Shown: positions 22,801 to 35,408 of the stretch, piece after piece | Position numbering within the stretch: the stretch's first letter is position 1 | Layout: the number at the start of each line of letters is the position of its first letter | Assembly (NCBI GenBank): GCA_004352715.1 | Contig: SCFE01000066.1 | Coordinates: 1,058,166-1,122,165, forward strand | Source of the DNA: Hofstenia miamia | Lineage: Eukaryota > Xenacoelomorpha > Acoela | Direction of reading: 5' to 3' | DNA length: 64,000 nt | Translations under genes and position numbers: made by a program | Notes under the pieces: generated by a model | The model's input: only the letters and a program-made list of their open reading frames with translations | What the model was told of the DNA's origin: nothing | Database searches by the model: none

Positions 22801-23010
22801 GTTTCTTGGTCCTTTATAAATGGAAAACCACATCCACAGATTATAAATTCATTATGGTGATGATTTCGTGTTAGCCAAGATTTACTGATGCCAACGATAT
22901 CTGGGCTGTAAGTAGACACCTTTACTCTTATGTCATCCATTTTATTTATGATCGATTGTGCATTTGTAGAGAAAATCGAGGGAAGTAACATTTCACTCAT
23001 CTCTTCATGC
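22801..23010 (-). pseudogene. LINE endonuclease N-terminal fragment
   Basis: Minus strand: SIFSTNAQSIINKMDDIRVK, YSPDIVGISKSWLTRN, FIICGCGFPFIKDQ. This is the start of an EEP-type endonuclease domain of a CR1/L2-like non-LTR element (N.QS..NK...L, PDI..I.E.WL, with the catalytic Glu here Lys). It is cut off by the adapter remnant at 22784-22800, so the rest of the element may be missing from the assembly rather than from the genome. Confidence 0.7.
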
Positions 23011-23014
23011 TTAG

Positions 23015-26000
23015 CATTGAGTTATGAACATATACTATAAAATAGCATTTTCTCTAAAATAATGCTGTACGAATATCGTGCTTCGTTTTTGAAAGCGGTC
23101 GAGCATCTGGAAGATTACGCCTGGTGGTTTCAGTGTTCTAATGAAACGTACACCTCGTCAATATATATCTTACTCCAACTACCTTGCTAGTATTTTGCAA
23201 ACAAAACTTGGTTCAAAACTTAGTAGATTACTTTTCAAGTTGCGCATCAAAATTTCTTTCTCTGCTAATTTGTTAGTCGTTTTCATATGTCAGACGTATT
23301 TTACTTTTTTAGTGTTATTTCTTGTAATTTTTTTATAGACTGACAAACATTGATTCAGGGCTGCAAATGTAGCCCTGAACCAAAAGCATTTTTATCGTAG
23401 CCGGAGCAATTTACTGCAGTGACATTTAAAACGTAGGTTGATTCGCAGCTGGAGCCCAAAACTAGATTCTTATAAAACAGCTCTAGCTCCAAAGCCTATT
23501 GGAGATGCTATATTTATTATTTGATTTTTGTTCCACAAAGAGCTTTGGGTTTACAAAAAATGTATAAACATTCGTGGAAAATTTAAAAAATTTCCTCAAA
23601 TTTAACAAAATTCACATTTTGCGTGAAGCCCTGTTAACAACACATGGGTGCCTACCTTTTTCCACTCCGTTTTACATTTGTAAGTAATTATTTGTTTTGT
23701 AATATGACAATGACTGACGAGAAGAAGAAATTGTTTTTCGTCAATAAAGCCAAAATTTTATTCATGAAAATTTTATAGTAAAATTCCGAAAAATAGGCTT
23801 TTCACAGAAATTATAGGTTTACTATATTTACTATTCTTAGTCTTGATTATGAAATGCGATCTATTGCCTCACATTTAGTTAGCTTTTGTCTCATATTTAT
23901 TTCGTATTTTGTAAAAACATGTTGTAATTTCTGATACATGTCATCTAATTTCAAGGAATTACTAATTAAATACGAAATCATATAACTTCAAAGACTTATT
24001 GCTATTGAAAAATTCTAAGTTCTGAAACATATACATTTTTATATACATTTTCCGAAACTCTCACTTTAAGAAGTAATAATCAAATTTAACAGCTTGATCA
24101 TAAAAAATTAATAATTGTTTTGTGAAAGGAATGATTTAGGAAATATATAATGAAATTGAATATTTGAGAGACTGTAAACATTCATTATATATTTAATTAT
24201 TTTGCCTTGGAATTCCTTCTAATAAAATGTTTATAATAATAGAAAAATGTATTATATTTCACCATCATCTTCTTAAGAAATGGCTTTTTATTAATGTTAT
24301 GAAAATTCTTTGATGGGATCTTTACTGCTGTTAATTGTCAATTAGGGCATAAGAACTAGTTTTTTGAAATTTTCAATTATTTTAATTAACGAAATCTTTG
24401 AAACATTAATATCCCATAAGAAGTGAAACAATAGTTGCACTTCATCAATATATTTATAACATTTATGTTTTAGTTGGTAAAATGAAAAGCTTGTGTTACA
24501 TAAAAATTGTCATTGGCATTTGCTTTAGTCATTAGGTTAGTTTGGCTTTTTAGATTGTCATTAAAACTAAAACCTTTCTCTTTCATAGCCGTTCTCATGT
24601 AGTTGCGTGTCTATCACATTGTTGAGAATGAGAAATGGGAATCCTTCGAGTGGGCGCATCAAATTTACAACTCCAAAGACCGTGTCAATCGGTTCATTTT
24701 AATGACAAAATTTGTACATTTCTTTAAGACATTAAAAATAATTAGTAATCAATATTTTACTAAAGTAGAATACATTATGTAACAGCTGTTATGGCTTAAC
24801 AATGATGTCAATGTCAAATTCTCAAAAATTAGGATTGATATTAAGTAAATGGAGAAAAATGATGAAAACTTGAATAAAAAAAATAACTGTGGAGTTAATT
24901 TAGAAATTGCGGCATTTCAAGTGGATCTATGTGGGGGATGTGAACTGTACTAAGTTTGATATACGAATAGGGGCCTACTCTAAAAAGGGGGATAAGCCTC
25001 AATACAATAGCCCCCCCCTTAAACACGTCTCTGTGAGTGAACATGCGTTAATAGCCCTTGCGGATTGACTGACAAAGCTGAGTAACCTTGGATGCTTCTT
25101 TTTGAGAGAAAGTTTGCCTGATTTGTCATGCGTATTAACTAATGAATGGTGTATAAAGGACAGTGCATTTTATTGGGTGCTACGAAACATCGCTATAAAT
25201 TAGCTGAGAAAGGTACTTGAAAATTATTAATGCAATATGGCCTCATACAAATCCTATACATCTTAGTTTTTATGAAATAAAAGTGTAGTTATGTTTTCCT
25301 AAACATTGATTGGGGGATTTGTAGAAATGTCGATATATGCGCATTCTACTGAAATTATTTAATCACATCACTTAATAGGAACTATATAATTGAAGAAAAA
25401 ACGAACCATTTTGAAAAAGGTGCTCATTGAAGTAAATCAAAAATAAGAAATTCAAGTTTAAGTTCAATTATGAATAACGAACGTTAACTGCAGATATACA
25501 CATTTTCAAAGTTTACTTGCTATACATTTTGAGTGTATTATCACATACAACAAGTTATGGTAGCAAAACTACATTTTTGAACTGAACATTTGTCTGGTTC
25601 TTGAACTGACAATATTTCTCTTTACTATTAATGATGGGAATTGCTTTACAAGATGTGATGATATTATCAAGCAGTATAGTGTTGATGAAGAAAACTTTGA
25701 TTCGTTTACATAACTATTTTCGACCATGTTACTGAAGAAATCTTATTTCTCTGTTTCTATGTTCCCAGCACAGCAAAAATTATTAGTTCATTCTATTACT
25801 ATCAACATGATTTTGCAAAAATATATTGTAATTTTCATAATTTTTTGACTAAAAATAAATATTTGTGGTGAATTCACAATATGCTTATATTAATTGGAAA
25901 TGTTCTACTTTTCCAATTAAGCATGATTAATGTATTTTAGAGGAATTAATAAATATTATTTATGATTATTAGATCTCGACATTATTAGTAGGCAATATAA

Positions 26001-26150
26001 CACGTCATACACGTCCGTATTGCATTACTAATTAATGCTTAACACATTTTTATTTAACAACATATCATTATCCCTTTCCAATAAAGGGCATAATATAAAA
26101 TTGCAGGGTGCATCTTTTACTGATGGCAAAGCGACTGTGAGCCAATTGTA
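23015..26150. other. AT-rich intergenic DNA; possible hAT-like terminus near 23357
   Basis: No supported gene in about 3.1 kb. At 23357-23386 a small hairpin (CAGGGCT...AGCCCTG) followed by GGAGC-rich sequence to 23510 resembles the end of a hAT-type element, but no partner end was found. The stretch 26159-26390 has a minus-strand frame with VNSIVERAHRAL, faintly like a retroelement integrase, too weak to call. Confidence 0.35.
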
Positions 26151-26941
26151 TCACTTGTTTAGAAACGTTTCTTTTTAGAAACATGGTTCACCGCAGAAAG
26201 GCAATTAACGGGAACAGTACGGCTAACGTAGGCTATTTTTGGACAATTCTTTGCCATGAACACGATTGATGTGAAAAACGGACTCAGGTAACATATCTGA
26301 CGATGATTTATTAAGACACAGCAAACGTAAGGCGCGATGAGCACGTTCAACAATAGAATTAACTTCCAGATAGAATGGCGTACAATGTAAAAGGTGTATG
26401 TTGAATAATCTTGTTAAACGTCAGTAACAACCAGAAGACAAGGGAGAAAAAAAATTTAAAAGATATTGCAAGTATTGCAAAAGTAGAAATCGATTAATCT
26501 TTTGAAAAACTAGAAAATATATTGCTTAGGAAGAGCAATTGCCAATAATTTTCACTTTTTCACAAACATTTACAATTGAGAATCTTATTGAAAAATATAT
26601 TCAGGTGCAAGTTCGAGGGGCATTTCCAATCAAATTTGTATCATATCGAGCAGTTGGATGACCTTGCTGCCATCTCAGTTAACATATCTCGAGACAATTG
26701 CGACTCCACTTCGTGGTTTTCAAATGGAAACCTTATTTTGTACAAATTATTACTTTTAAGGGAGATAAGTTTGATCACGAATTTGTACAAGACATTCACA
26801 TTCATGGCAAATCCGAATTTGACTTTGTGATCACAGGCAACAACAAATTCTTGTTCATCTCAAAGTAAAACTTCTTCTTAACGCTGAAAAAAAATTCTGG
26901 CATATATATATATATATCATTTTAAAGTAAAAGTTCTTACA

Positions 26942-27610
26942 GTGCCAAAGCTTACACATGCCAGTACAAGACACTTACGGTGCACGGAGTGTGAGCATAT
27001 GTTTTCAGAGCAGAAAGCTCTCAATCGTCATGTCAGGGATGACCATGCCCAAATCTCCAATAGGGAAGTGGATGCTGATTGCTGGAAGTGTATAGCAGAG
27101 GGCTATTACAATTCCTATAAAAGTAAAGGTTGGTATTTACGGCACATTAAGATCTGTCATCCCAAACTTTTAGAGCATGTAGAGACAGGCAACATAGGAC
27201 CCTACAAGGCTTCTGCTGTTAAATGGGGGGGGCCTTGATGGGGCCAAACCTAAACTCAAAGTTTAAGTTTGATTACGAGGCATACTCACATTTCCCTATA
27301 GAGATTGAATCAACCCTCACTCAAGCTCTGACGGGTCATAATTTTTAAATTACCATCTAAGTAAAATATCAGATGTCTCACCATTCTGTAGTAACAAACG
27401 ATGTCACGAGATTGAAAACATTGACCATATTGTATTTAGATGTCCACGATCTAACGCAAGACGACTGGATTTAGTCGATCAATGTAAGAAGAAAGAGATA
27501 CCCTTTACTTCTATGAATAACATCATCAATAATTCTTCAACGTTTTATGCTCTACTCAGATTTCTTAGGAAAACAAAAATGAATTTCATCTCGCCATATG
27601 GTTAATTTAG
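26942..27610 (+). pseudogene. Non-LTR element fragment: C2H2 fingers joined to ORF2 C-terminal Cys/His motif
   Basis: The first frame (26942-27238) encodes two C2H2-like fingers: CTECEHMFSEQKALNRHVRD then H, and CWKCIAEGYYNSYKSKGWYL then RHIKICH. About 50 bp later another frame reads STLTQALTGHNF. After a shift it continues HLSKISDVSPFCSNKRCHEI, ENIDHIVFRCPRSNARRLDL and ends at TAA 27603. The C-x4-C...H...C cluster after an LT..LTGH motif is typical of the extreme C-terminus of RNase-H-containing non-LTR ORF2 proteins. N-terminal fingers immediately followed by a C-terminus imply loss of the endonuclease and RT between them, or two adjacent insertions. Confidence 0.5.
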
Positions 27611-28109
27611 TTAATCACCCCCTTTTTTCAATCATTCTTTATCGTCTGAACCACACATTTTCTTCAATTGGAGAGTTTTTTTTACTTGTTTTAATAATGG
27701 TGATGCCTTTAAATGTTCTTGTGCTATGAAAATCATTTGTAAGTATGCTGATAGTTTTCTTTTATTTCTTCCTTGATTCCTTTTTTATCGTGCTATATTT
27801 ATAGCTTTTCGAATTTATATATATATAAATATGCATTCTACCCTTTTTGACTTTGTGGCGATTTTCTTACCAGGACTTCTGAACCAGATCTGGTCGGTAC
27901 CATCCAAGCTTTAGAGTTCAGTTAGGATCTAGCGATGGGAGCCCCGCCCACCGTGACGGGAATACTTTAATTTCCGGATCACCACGGGCGTTAAACCTTG
28001 TTTATTAACTACCCATAAGATTAACATTCAAAATCATCACCATCCATGTTTGGAAGTAATCACAGCGTGTCATTAATTACTAAAATTTATCATGGAATAA
28101 TTACTATTT
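27611..28109. other. Probable LINE 3' non-coding DNA with a GC-rich block
   Basis: No ORF. The block 27870-28000 is distinctly GC-richer than its surroundings (GGGAGCCCCGCCCACCGTGA) and could be a retroelement 3' untranslated region or a SINE. I could not identify it. Confidence 0.35.
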
Positions 28110-28919
28110 ACATAGGATCACCAATATTCAAACAGCTCTCCTTTGACTACTACACAATAGCCATCTGGCAAACTCTTTCGAGCCATTAAAATCCTTGGAG
28201 TGTACATTGATAATGCCTTATCATTTGAAGAACATGTCTCAAGGCTTCTACGAAAATGCAGATGCAAAATGTTCCTTCTAAATAAGTTAAAGGCCTTACG
28301 CGAGCTCAAGATACTTTACAATGCGTTGATATTGCCAAACATAACCTATTCGGTCTCAGTATGGGGAGGATGCAGGAAGTCATTACAGCAACTCATAGAC
28401 AAACTACAGAGGAAGGCAATGCGACTGGGATATACGGATAACTTTGAATCTATTGAAACAATTGTGAGAAAGTCAGATGAAAAGCTGTTGAAGAGAATGT
28501 ACTATGAGGACCATTTACTCTCAAATCTAGTACCTGGAAGAAGTTACTATGCCTCTACAAGTCTCCGCGAACGTTTACCAGCCCCTGAAAGAGATATTGA
28601 TAGGAGATTTACGTTTATTTTTCTAAACAGATTCTTCAAGAAATACTAGCATTCTCGCTGTAACCTCCATTGTCTAACATATTCACACGTTACGAAATCA
28701 TCAATCTAGAAATTGTCTTCGCTTCCTATTTGCATTATCTACTTCCCAAGTCTCCAACCCTTAGCAAAAACACCGACACAAAAGGAAGACCTCACCAGAG
28801 CTATCGCGTCCGTGAAATGCCGCAAATAACTCTGCAAGTGAATTGAATTTTATGATAGTTTGTAAATTTAGTCAGTTTGATGTGTTTCATTCTGAAATAA
28901 AGATAATTTCTAATTTCTA
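28110..28919 (+). pseudogene. LINE ORF2 C-terminal fragment with 3' UTR (first copy)
   Basis: The frame from about 28130 reads AIKILGVYIDNALSFEEHVS, then LYNALILPNITYSVSVWGG, LQRKAMRLGYTD and ends with a TAG at 28647. The LGV.ID..L.F..H, P...Y....WG and QRKA.R motifs belong to the region after the RT domain in CR1/L2/Jockey-like elements. An AATAAAG signal lies about 20 bp before the end of the copy, then comes a single N. The 5' part of the element is absent. An upstream in-frame TAG shows decay. Confidence 0.75.
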
Positions 28920-29610
28920 NGAACATGTCTCAAGGCTTCTACGAAAATGCAGATGCAAAATGTTCCTTCTAAATAAGTTAAAGGCCTTACGCGAGCTCAA
29001 GATACTTTACAATGCGTTGATATTGCCAAACATAACCTATTCGGTCTCAGTATGGGGAGGATGCAGGAAGTCATTACAGCAACTCATAGACAAACTACAG
29101 AGGAAGGCAATGCGACTGGGATATACGGATAACTTTGAATCTATTGAAACAATTGTGAGAAAGTCAGATGAAAAGCTGTTGAAGAGAATGTACTATGAGG
29201 ACCATTTACTCTCAAATCTAGTACCTGGAAGAAGTTACTATGCCTCTACAAGTCTCCGCGAACGTTTACCAGCCCCTGAAAGAGATATTGATAGGAGATT
29301 TACGTTTATTTTTCTAAACAGATTCTTCAAGAAATACTAGCATTCTCGCTGTAACCTCCATTGTCTAACATATTCACACGTTACGAAATCATCAATCTAG
29401 AAATTGTCTTCGCTTCCTATTTGCATTATCTACTTCCCAAGTCTCCAACCCTTAGCAAAAACACCGACACAAAAGGAAGACCTCACCAGAGCTATCGCGT
29501 CCGTGAAATGCCGCAAATAACTCTGCAAGTGAATTGAATTTTATGATAGTTTGTAAATTTAGTCAGTTTGATGTGTTTCATTCTGAAATAAAGATAATTT
29601 CTAATTTCTA
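28230..29610 (+). repeat. Perfect 690-bp tandem duplication across a single N
   Basis: Bases 28230-28919 and 28921-29610 appear identical along their whole length, separated only by one N at 28920. This is the pattern of two overlapping contig ends joined without merging, so the second LINE copy (frame 28918-29340) is probably not a second genomic copy. Confidence 0.93.
28921..29340 (+). pseudogene. LINE ORF2 C-terminal fragment (second, probably artefactual copy)
   Basis: Same coding sequence as 28230-28649 from EHVSRLLRKC to the final LNRFFKKY, followed by the same 3' non-coding sequence. It should be counted once with the copy at 28110-28919. Confidence 0.8.
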
Positions 29611-30740
29611 TTAAAATTTGCAGCATTAAAAGGATTGCATGATTAATCTCGATTTTTTGGTCTGTGCCTTTAAATAAACAATGAGACTTTAGTGTTAATC
29701 CGATAATTCAAACGTTTATCCGTTCAGTACACGTACTTTCAACTGTACAGCTGCATTATATAATGCAAAAACCGGACTGGAAACATCAATGTCAGTTACA
29801 ACCGGTCAAAAAGAGAATTGAACCCATAAATATTTGTACAGTGAAACCAGATAAAGCGGCAAAAACCAGTACTCTATAATATGAGGACCGATCTAAGCCT
29901 GTCCCCACATGAGAGTAACCTGGGTACCGGATCCGTTACCGAGTGAGCACAACTAGACTGGACATGGTCACCCAATTGAGGGTACCACTTCCATCTCTGA
30001 TTCAACATTCGATTTTTAAGTTGTATATAAGGAGAAATTTAATTTATCTAAAAACACAGAAGCCTTCAATGCAATCATCTGAACTACAGTATTTGTTAAG
30101 AAATCTAGACAAATAGAGGTGAGAGTGCGTCTCCGTCAGTATGAAGGTAACAGTGAATTTAAAACCAACCATAAGTAGAGTTGCTACTATACTACTGTAT
30201 CAAAACGTTAGTTTATAGCATTTCCGAACTGTATACAAATGAGTGTCATCTTAGCATTAAAGTCTTCAAAAAGTGCTCTTCCATAGAAAACATTCTGATT
30301 ATTTTACAATATGAATTATTTCTGTAAATCAGTTTCAATTCTGAGTCTAGTACCAAATCTGATCTTTGGGATTCTGCAGATTGTACGGCAAAAAAAATTT
30401 ACTTTACAAGGAAGTAAAATTAGAATTAAACACCAAATACCAGCAGACGGAGAATAAGAGATTTCGAATTGAAACAAAAAATTATCTTATAACGCGACTT
30501 AATTCGGATACATTGAGGGTTTGATTGAAAAATAATTATCCGGTTTAAAGTTATTACACTATATTCGAAATTGCTACTGTTCATTCTTACATATTTTCTA
30601 AATTGCAATACAAAACTACCAAACAAAGCTCAGAAAATTTCAAAGTATATTCCTAATCAATCCACACACATTTAAAATACGCAATCGAAAACTGGAGCAA
30701 CCTGTTATATATTAAAAAAGAAACTAAAGATTATATTTAA
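29611..30740. other. Intergenic DNA, possible pogo-type transposon end
   Basis: No supported gene. ACAGTGAAACCAGATAAAGC at 29838-29857 resembles the CAGTGRAACC.(G/A)ATAA terminal repeats of pogo/Tigger-like elements, but no partner terminus was seen. Confidence 0.3.
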
Positions 30741-30749
30741 TTGGACGAT

Positions 30750-32572
30750 AACATGAAACTTATATCAAGGTGTGTTCAGAAAATATATCTTGTGATTGGC
30801 ATGACTACAATAATTTCCAAAAACGGATTATTGTTATTCTGTAAATCTTTAAAGCAATTTCAAATCTTAAAACAAAAAAATCTTGTGGCCCATCTGAAAT
30901 TCCAACCTGGTGTATTAAGGAATGCGCTTCTCAAATTATATACCCACTATGCTTCATAATAAATAGTTGCATAAGGACTAATCAATTTCCATCTTTGTTA
31001 AAAATTGCATTTATAACACCTCTATATAAAAAAGACAATCCTCAAAAATGTTCTAATTATCGTCCCATTTCTATCACCTCACCTTTTTCAAAATATTTGA
31101 AAAATTACTTTTCGAACAAATGAGCCTTTACCTAACAAATAACTCTCTACTTGCTGAAACACAATTTGGATTTCGCAAAAAACGTTAAACAACAGATGTC
31201 CTACTTTACTCAACTGAGTCCTGGCGAAATTCCTTAGATAATAATGAATATGTAGGCATAGCATGCATTGATCTTTGTAAAGCTTTTGATTCGATTGATC
31301 ATAAAATTCTTGTTGAAAAGTTAATGTATCTAGGATTTAACTCAAGTAGTAAGGAGTTAATGCGTAGCTATCTAACTAACCGCTACCAGCGGGTTAAAAT
31401 TAATGGGACATTATCGAATTGGGGAAATGTTTACAAAGGAGTTCCGCAAGGCACGCTCTTAGGGCCCTTACTTTTTTCACTTTATGTAAATGATCTCAAT
31501 AAAGCAGTAAATGAACATTGTACAATTATTCAATATGCAGATGATACTTGCCTGTTTGCACATGATAAATCACGTGATGTATCGATATATAATTTGGAAA
31601 CCAACCTCTTGCATTTACATAAATACTTTAACATGCATCGTTTAACTGTTAATCCCTCAAAAACTGAATTTTGTGTAATGTCACCTTTCCCAAAAAACGA
31701 CAATGTCACTTGTAAATTAAATTTTGCTAACACAACTATTGCCCAAGTTGATAAATTTAAATATCTAGAAGTAATTATCGACAATAAATTACAATATACC
31801 CATTATATTCATTCTGTCTTGCGTACAATGGCAATGGGAATCAAATGTACTCTACATATAGCGGAGTTTGTGGACATAAAAATGCGCCAACAACTGGTAG
31901 ATGCCTTGGTAATGAGTCATTTTAGGTATTGCAATGTTTTATTGAATAGTATAAGTCAGACATTATTAAACAAAATCAATTCACAAATTAAATGGGCGGA
32001 ACGTATATATAAATGCAAAAAATCGGTAAGTATCAAACCTTCAACTCAAATTTCATGTCCATTTTCTTCTATCAAATACTTTTCGTTACTAAAATTCTGG
32101 GATATTTATAATAAACGCAAGCCTTACGATAAATTGCAATTCCCAAATTATGTATACATATCTTATAACAAAAGAACATCTACTCTTGGTAAGGTGAAAT
32201 TCAAAAAACATTTTTCAAAAAACTCATTTCTCAATTCTATCGTCGAAGCTTGGAATGATTTACCAGTAAGTGTACGAAAGCTGAAAAGTAGGTCTGAATT
32301 CAAAACTCATGTAAAGAATTACTTAGTTTAACGTATATTCCAAAATTAAAAAATACTTTATGAAAAAGGTTCAAATTTTACGAACCTTGGCATAAGAGCT
32401 AAGATGACTGAATAGTATTATATAATTTAAATATTAATTTGTAAATAGTTATTTTTGTCTATATTTTTATTAATTTGTAAATTTTTATTTTTTGACGTGT
32501 TTGGTACAGCAAACAGCAATTTTGTTGAAATTAAAACTGTGCTGAATAAGGATATTCTTCTTCTTCTACTGT
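30750..32572 (+). mobile_element. Non-LTR retrotransposon, 5'-truncated, RT and 3' end present
   Basis: It contains the pseudogene described at 30835-32331, then a 3' untranslated region of about 240 bp ending in GAATAAGGATA and a short (TTC)n tail at 32555-32569. The intact 3' end with loss of the 5' part is the usual product of target-primed reverse transcription. The 5' boundary is approximate. Confidence 0.8.
30835..32331 (+). pseudogene. Non-LTR reverse transcriptase with two or more lesions
   Basis: The frame reads KSCGPSEIPTWCIKECASQI, AFITPLYKKDNPQKC and SNYRPIS. After a one-base shift near 31090 it continues to QFGFRKKR, a TAA at 31186, then GIACIDLCKAFDSIDHKIL (RT motif A), GVPQGTLLGPLLFSLYVNDL (motif B), IQYADDTCLFAH (catalytic YADD) and NPSKTEFCVM. 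It finishes with SIVEAWNDLPVSVRKLKS and a TAA at 32329. The uninterrupted part from 31324 is 335 codons. The order is that of a CR1/L2/Jockey-group ORF2; the endonuclease is missing. An earlier TAA near 30850 may be a further lesion. Only a few lesions separate it from an intact frame, so it is moderately young. Confidence 0.9.
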
Positions 32573-32589
32573 AAGTCATTTATATTGTG

Positions 32590-32655
32590 CTTGGTGAATT
32601 TTTGATGGTATTGTTGAAGTACATGTATACATATACAGTACTTCAACAATAACGA
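32590..32655. repeat. 14-bp perfect inverted repeat with 15-nt loop
   Basis: TATTGTTGAAGTAC at 32609-32622 pairs exactly with GTACTTCAACAATA at 32638-32651. The function is unknown; it may be a chance palindrome or a small foldback. Confidence 0.8.
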
Positions 32656-32659
32656 ACAT

Positions 32660-35400
32660 TTCATATTTAAATTTTATATTGCAACTAATAAGAAAATATT
32701 TCGACAGTCTAAGACTTACAAAACGAACGATCATTTGTTTTAAAGACATGGTATTTTCAACACAGCCGCACATTTATACTTTTAAAATTAAGCGCTATAG
32801 ACGATATTGTCTTCATCCAATTTTAAAATTTATTATCTAATTAAAAAACCATTAAATTTCTATCAGAAATGTACAAAATTAAAATAAAAAGAATAAAAAT
32901 AGAAATTCATGATTCTGCAGCTAGAGGGATACGTGAATCAAGAGTTTGCAGCATAGGTTCTTCTTCTAAGGTATTTGATTGAATTGGTGGCAGACGAGGA
33001 TATCTTTCACCATGCATATACTTATTGAATGGCTAAAAACAATTTAAATTACAGAATTATGAATCACTTAAATATAACTAACAAAAGCAATTGAAACGAT
33101 TAAACTTAACTTTAGAATTAAAAGTGTTAATCGCTGAGTTAATACAATGTATGCATTGATTGATGCAAAAACTAATTCATCATTTATAGTTTATGTACAC
33201 ATCAAGTTTTCCAATCTGCCATCTGAACCAAAACACATCTGCAAACAGAGAAAGAAAACATGGCAAATAGAATAACAAAGAGGTATACAAACCAAAGTAA
33301 TTTAAAATGAGAATTATTTAGTCATGCATAGAAATTGAATTTGAAGGATTCTCGTCTACATTTCAACGTCATTCATTAAAAATTTACAAACACTTTATAC
33401 AGGTCACAGAATTCTAATTTTCTTTAAGTAAAGCTAGAAATCATGTCAAGTCTATTTGTCAAATGAATCCATTGAATAAAGAAAAAGTAGGAATTGTCTA
33501 GGAAACAGCAGATGACATTTTTGACGTAAAATAATTGGCGTAACATGTTTGACAATTGGAATGATTTTAGAAATTTGTATTGATACATGGAATGTAAATA
33601 TATACTTTTGTTAATTCCGTGGATTGGAACTGTTCATAAACGCGTACTTGTTTATGCCAAATGGTCGGGGTTACTGTAGCAGTCGACAAACAGAACTGTG
33701 TGCCCACTAATGCCGGTTTAACTGTGAGAATGCTAGGGCGACCCTGGCGTGCAGAGTGCTGATCAGTGGAGTAAAGCCGAAGGTCGAATTTCAGTGTAGA
33801 GGGTTGTGCCTTTCCCGCTTTGGCCAATCAAGACTACTATTGGTGACACGGCAAAACTGCCTAACACAAGGCAAAGCAAACGTTAGCTCTTGACCCATTT
33901 CATAGGCCAGAAGAAAGAGAGTTATTCCTGACATGACTGCCCCTTGAGACGCATTCATACTGGAACAAACGAGCAGTATTGCTAACAGTTTTCCATTGGG
34001 GCCACCGTCTGTCCACTAAAACAAAACTGACAAGCTTCACGGCCACCACCGCCCTCACGTGCACAAAGTACACATGGCACACCTTCTTCTACCCTGATAT
34101 TTAAAGTGGAGATGTGCGTGGTGCGTGCGGTTAAGAAAACGTTCATTGCGGTATACCGCGGTGACAAAACATGTGGTAGCACCATCGATTAAAGAAAGTA
34201 CATTGTAAATTTGAGGAAAAATTCATATTCCAAATAACAATATAAACTACTTTAAGAAAATTATAAATATTTAATTTAGATGAAGAGACGGCTTAGCATT
34301 AAAACTTTATTAACTTCCAAAATGCTAAGCTCATAAGTACGGATATCCGGTAAAAGCGGCATACCGCTGTGAGTTACGTGTTTCTGCGGTGGTAGGTGGT
34401 GGCAAATTGTTGTTGCGGTGCAGTAAGTTTTCAAAAATATCTACCGCACACATCTCTAGTTTAACGTTCACTGTAGATAAAAAATTTTAGAACAGTTATT
34501 ATTTTTTAAAAATTATATCCAAACGCCTAATAAAAAGTGTGTAGGACTTACTACAGATATTTGAATGATCATCAATATTTAAGGAAAATATTTTATCCAA
34601 GTCATGATCATATAAAGTTATAAATTCCCAATTTGTATTAAATTTTAATAGAAACACTTTGAAGACTTAAACGCATTCATCAAGGCATTAAATGTTTATT
34701 CTATTGTACAAACTACGTCATGAATTCAAATCGTAACAATATGGTATGACGTCTTCTATCGGTGGTAAAAGAACAGGTGATATACTGTTCTGAGACAACT
34801 TTCAAATTTGAGTTAATTTATGAATATTTTTTAAGTTTCTTGAATCAGTTGAGTTTTTAAAAAAACACTTAGTAGTGTTGGATATGAATTCGTGAAACAT
34901 GTAATATGAAACATCCATCTTTAAATACCAACTACATTGCTCATATTAGTAAGACACTGCTTGCTTTCATCCGATGCGCATCGATGGGATTTGGCTTTAT
35001 CTACATAAAAACTAACTGTTGAGGTTACGTCTGGCTTCCATTCGCTTCAAAACTCCGAATTATCTAGATATTAACTATGGAAAGAATCGGAACGTTTTTT
35101 GAAAAAAACCGGAATTTCCTTTAAAAGTACAGCAATACAGAATAGTACAAGTTTTCAACATTACATGGAAGCAGATTTGCCAAAAATGTGCTAATATCCC
35201 CTGGTTGGAAAATTTTTATTGAAAATGTCGGAAAAGCGGTTTGTTCTTTTAAAAAGACAGGCACTTTAAGGTTAAAGTCAAACAATAATTTCTCGTGAAA
35301 AATATTAAGGCTACAGATAAAAGAAAAATGATAAACTTTCAATTTAGTATTTCCAATAAACATTTTCTATTTATCACAAATATACCCATATCAAAATAGA
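32660..35400. other. Intergenic DNA with a GC-richer block at 33590-34190
   Basis: The block 33590-34190 is clearly GC-richer than its surroundings and open in places on the minus strand, but its translations contain no motif I recognise. It could be an exon, a processed pseudogene or a transposon. The remaining sequence is AT-rich with nothing supported. Confidence 0.35.
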
Positions 35401-35408
35401 ACATTGAC

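Noticed and set aside
21640-22833. Four long apparent ORFs across the first gap and four across the second
   Set aside because: They are created by translating N as open sequence; the flanking codons carry no coding signal.
26159-26390. Retroelement integrase fragment (VNSIVERAHRAL on the minus strand)
   Set aside because: Only one short motif-like string, with stops nearby and no other integrase motif.
29838-29900. Pogo/Tigger transposon
   Set aside because: Only one terminus-like 20-mer; no second end or transposase.
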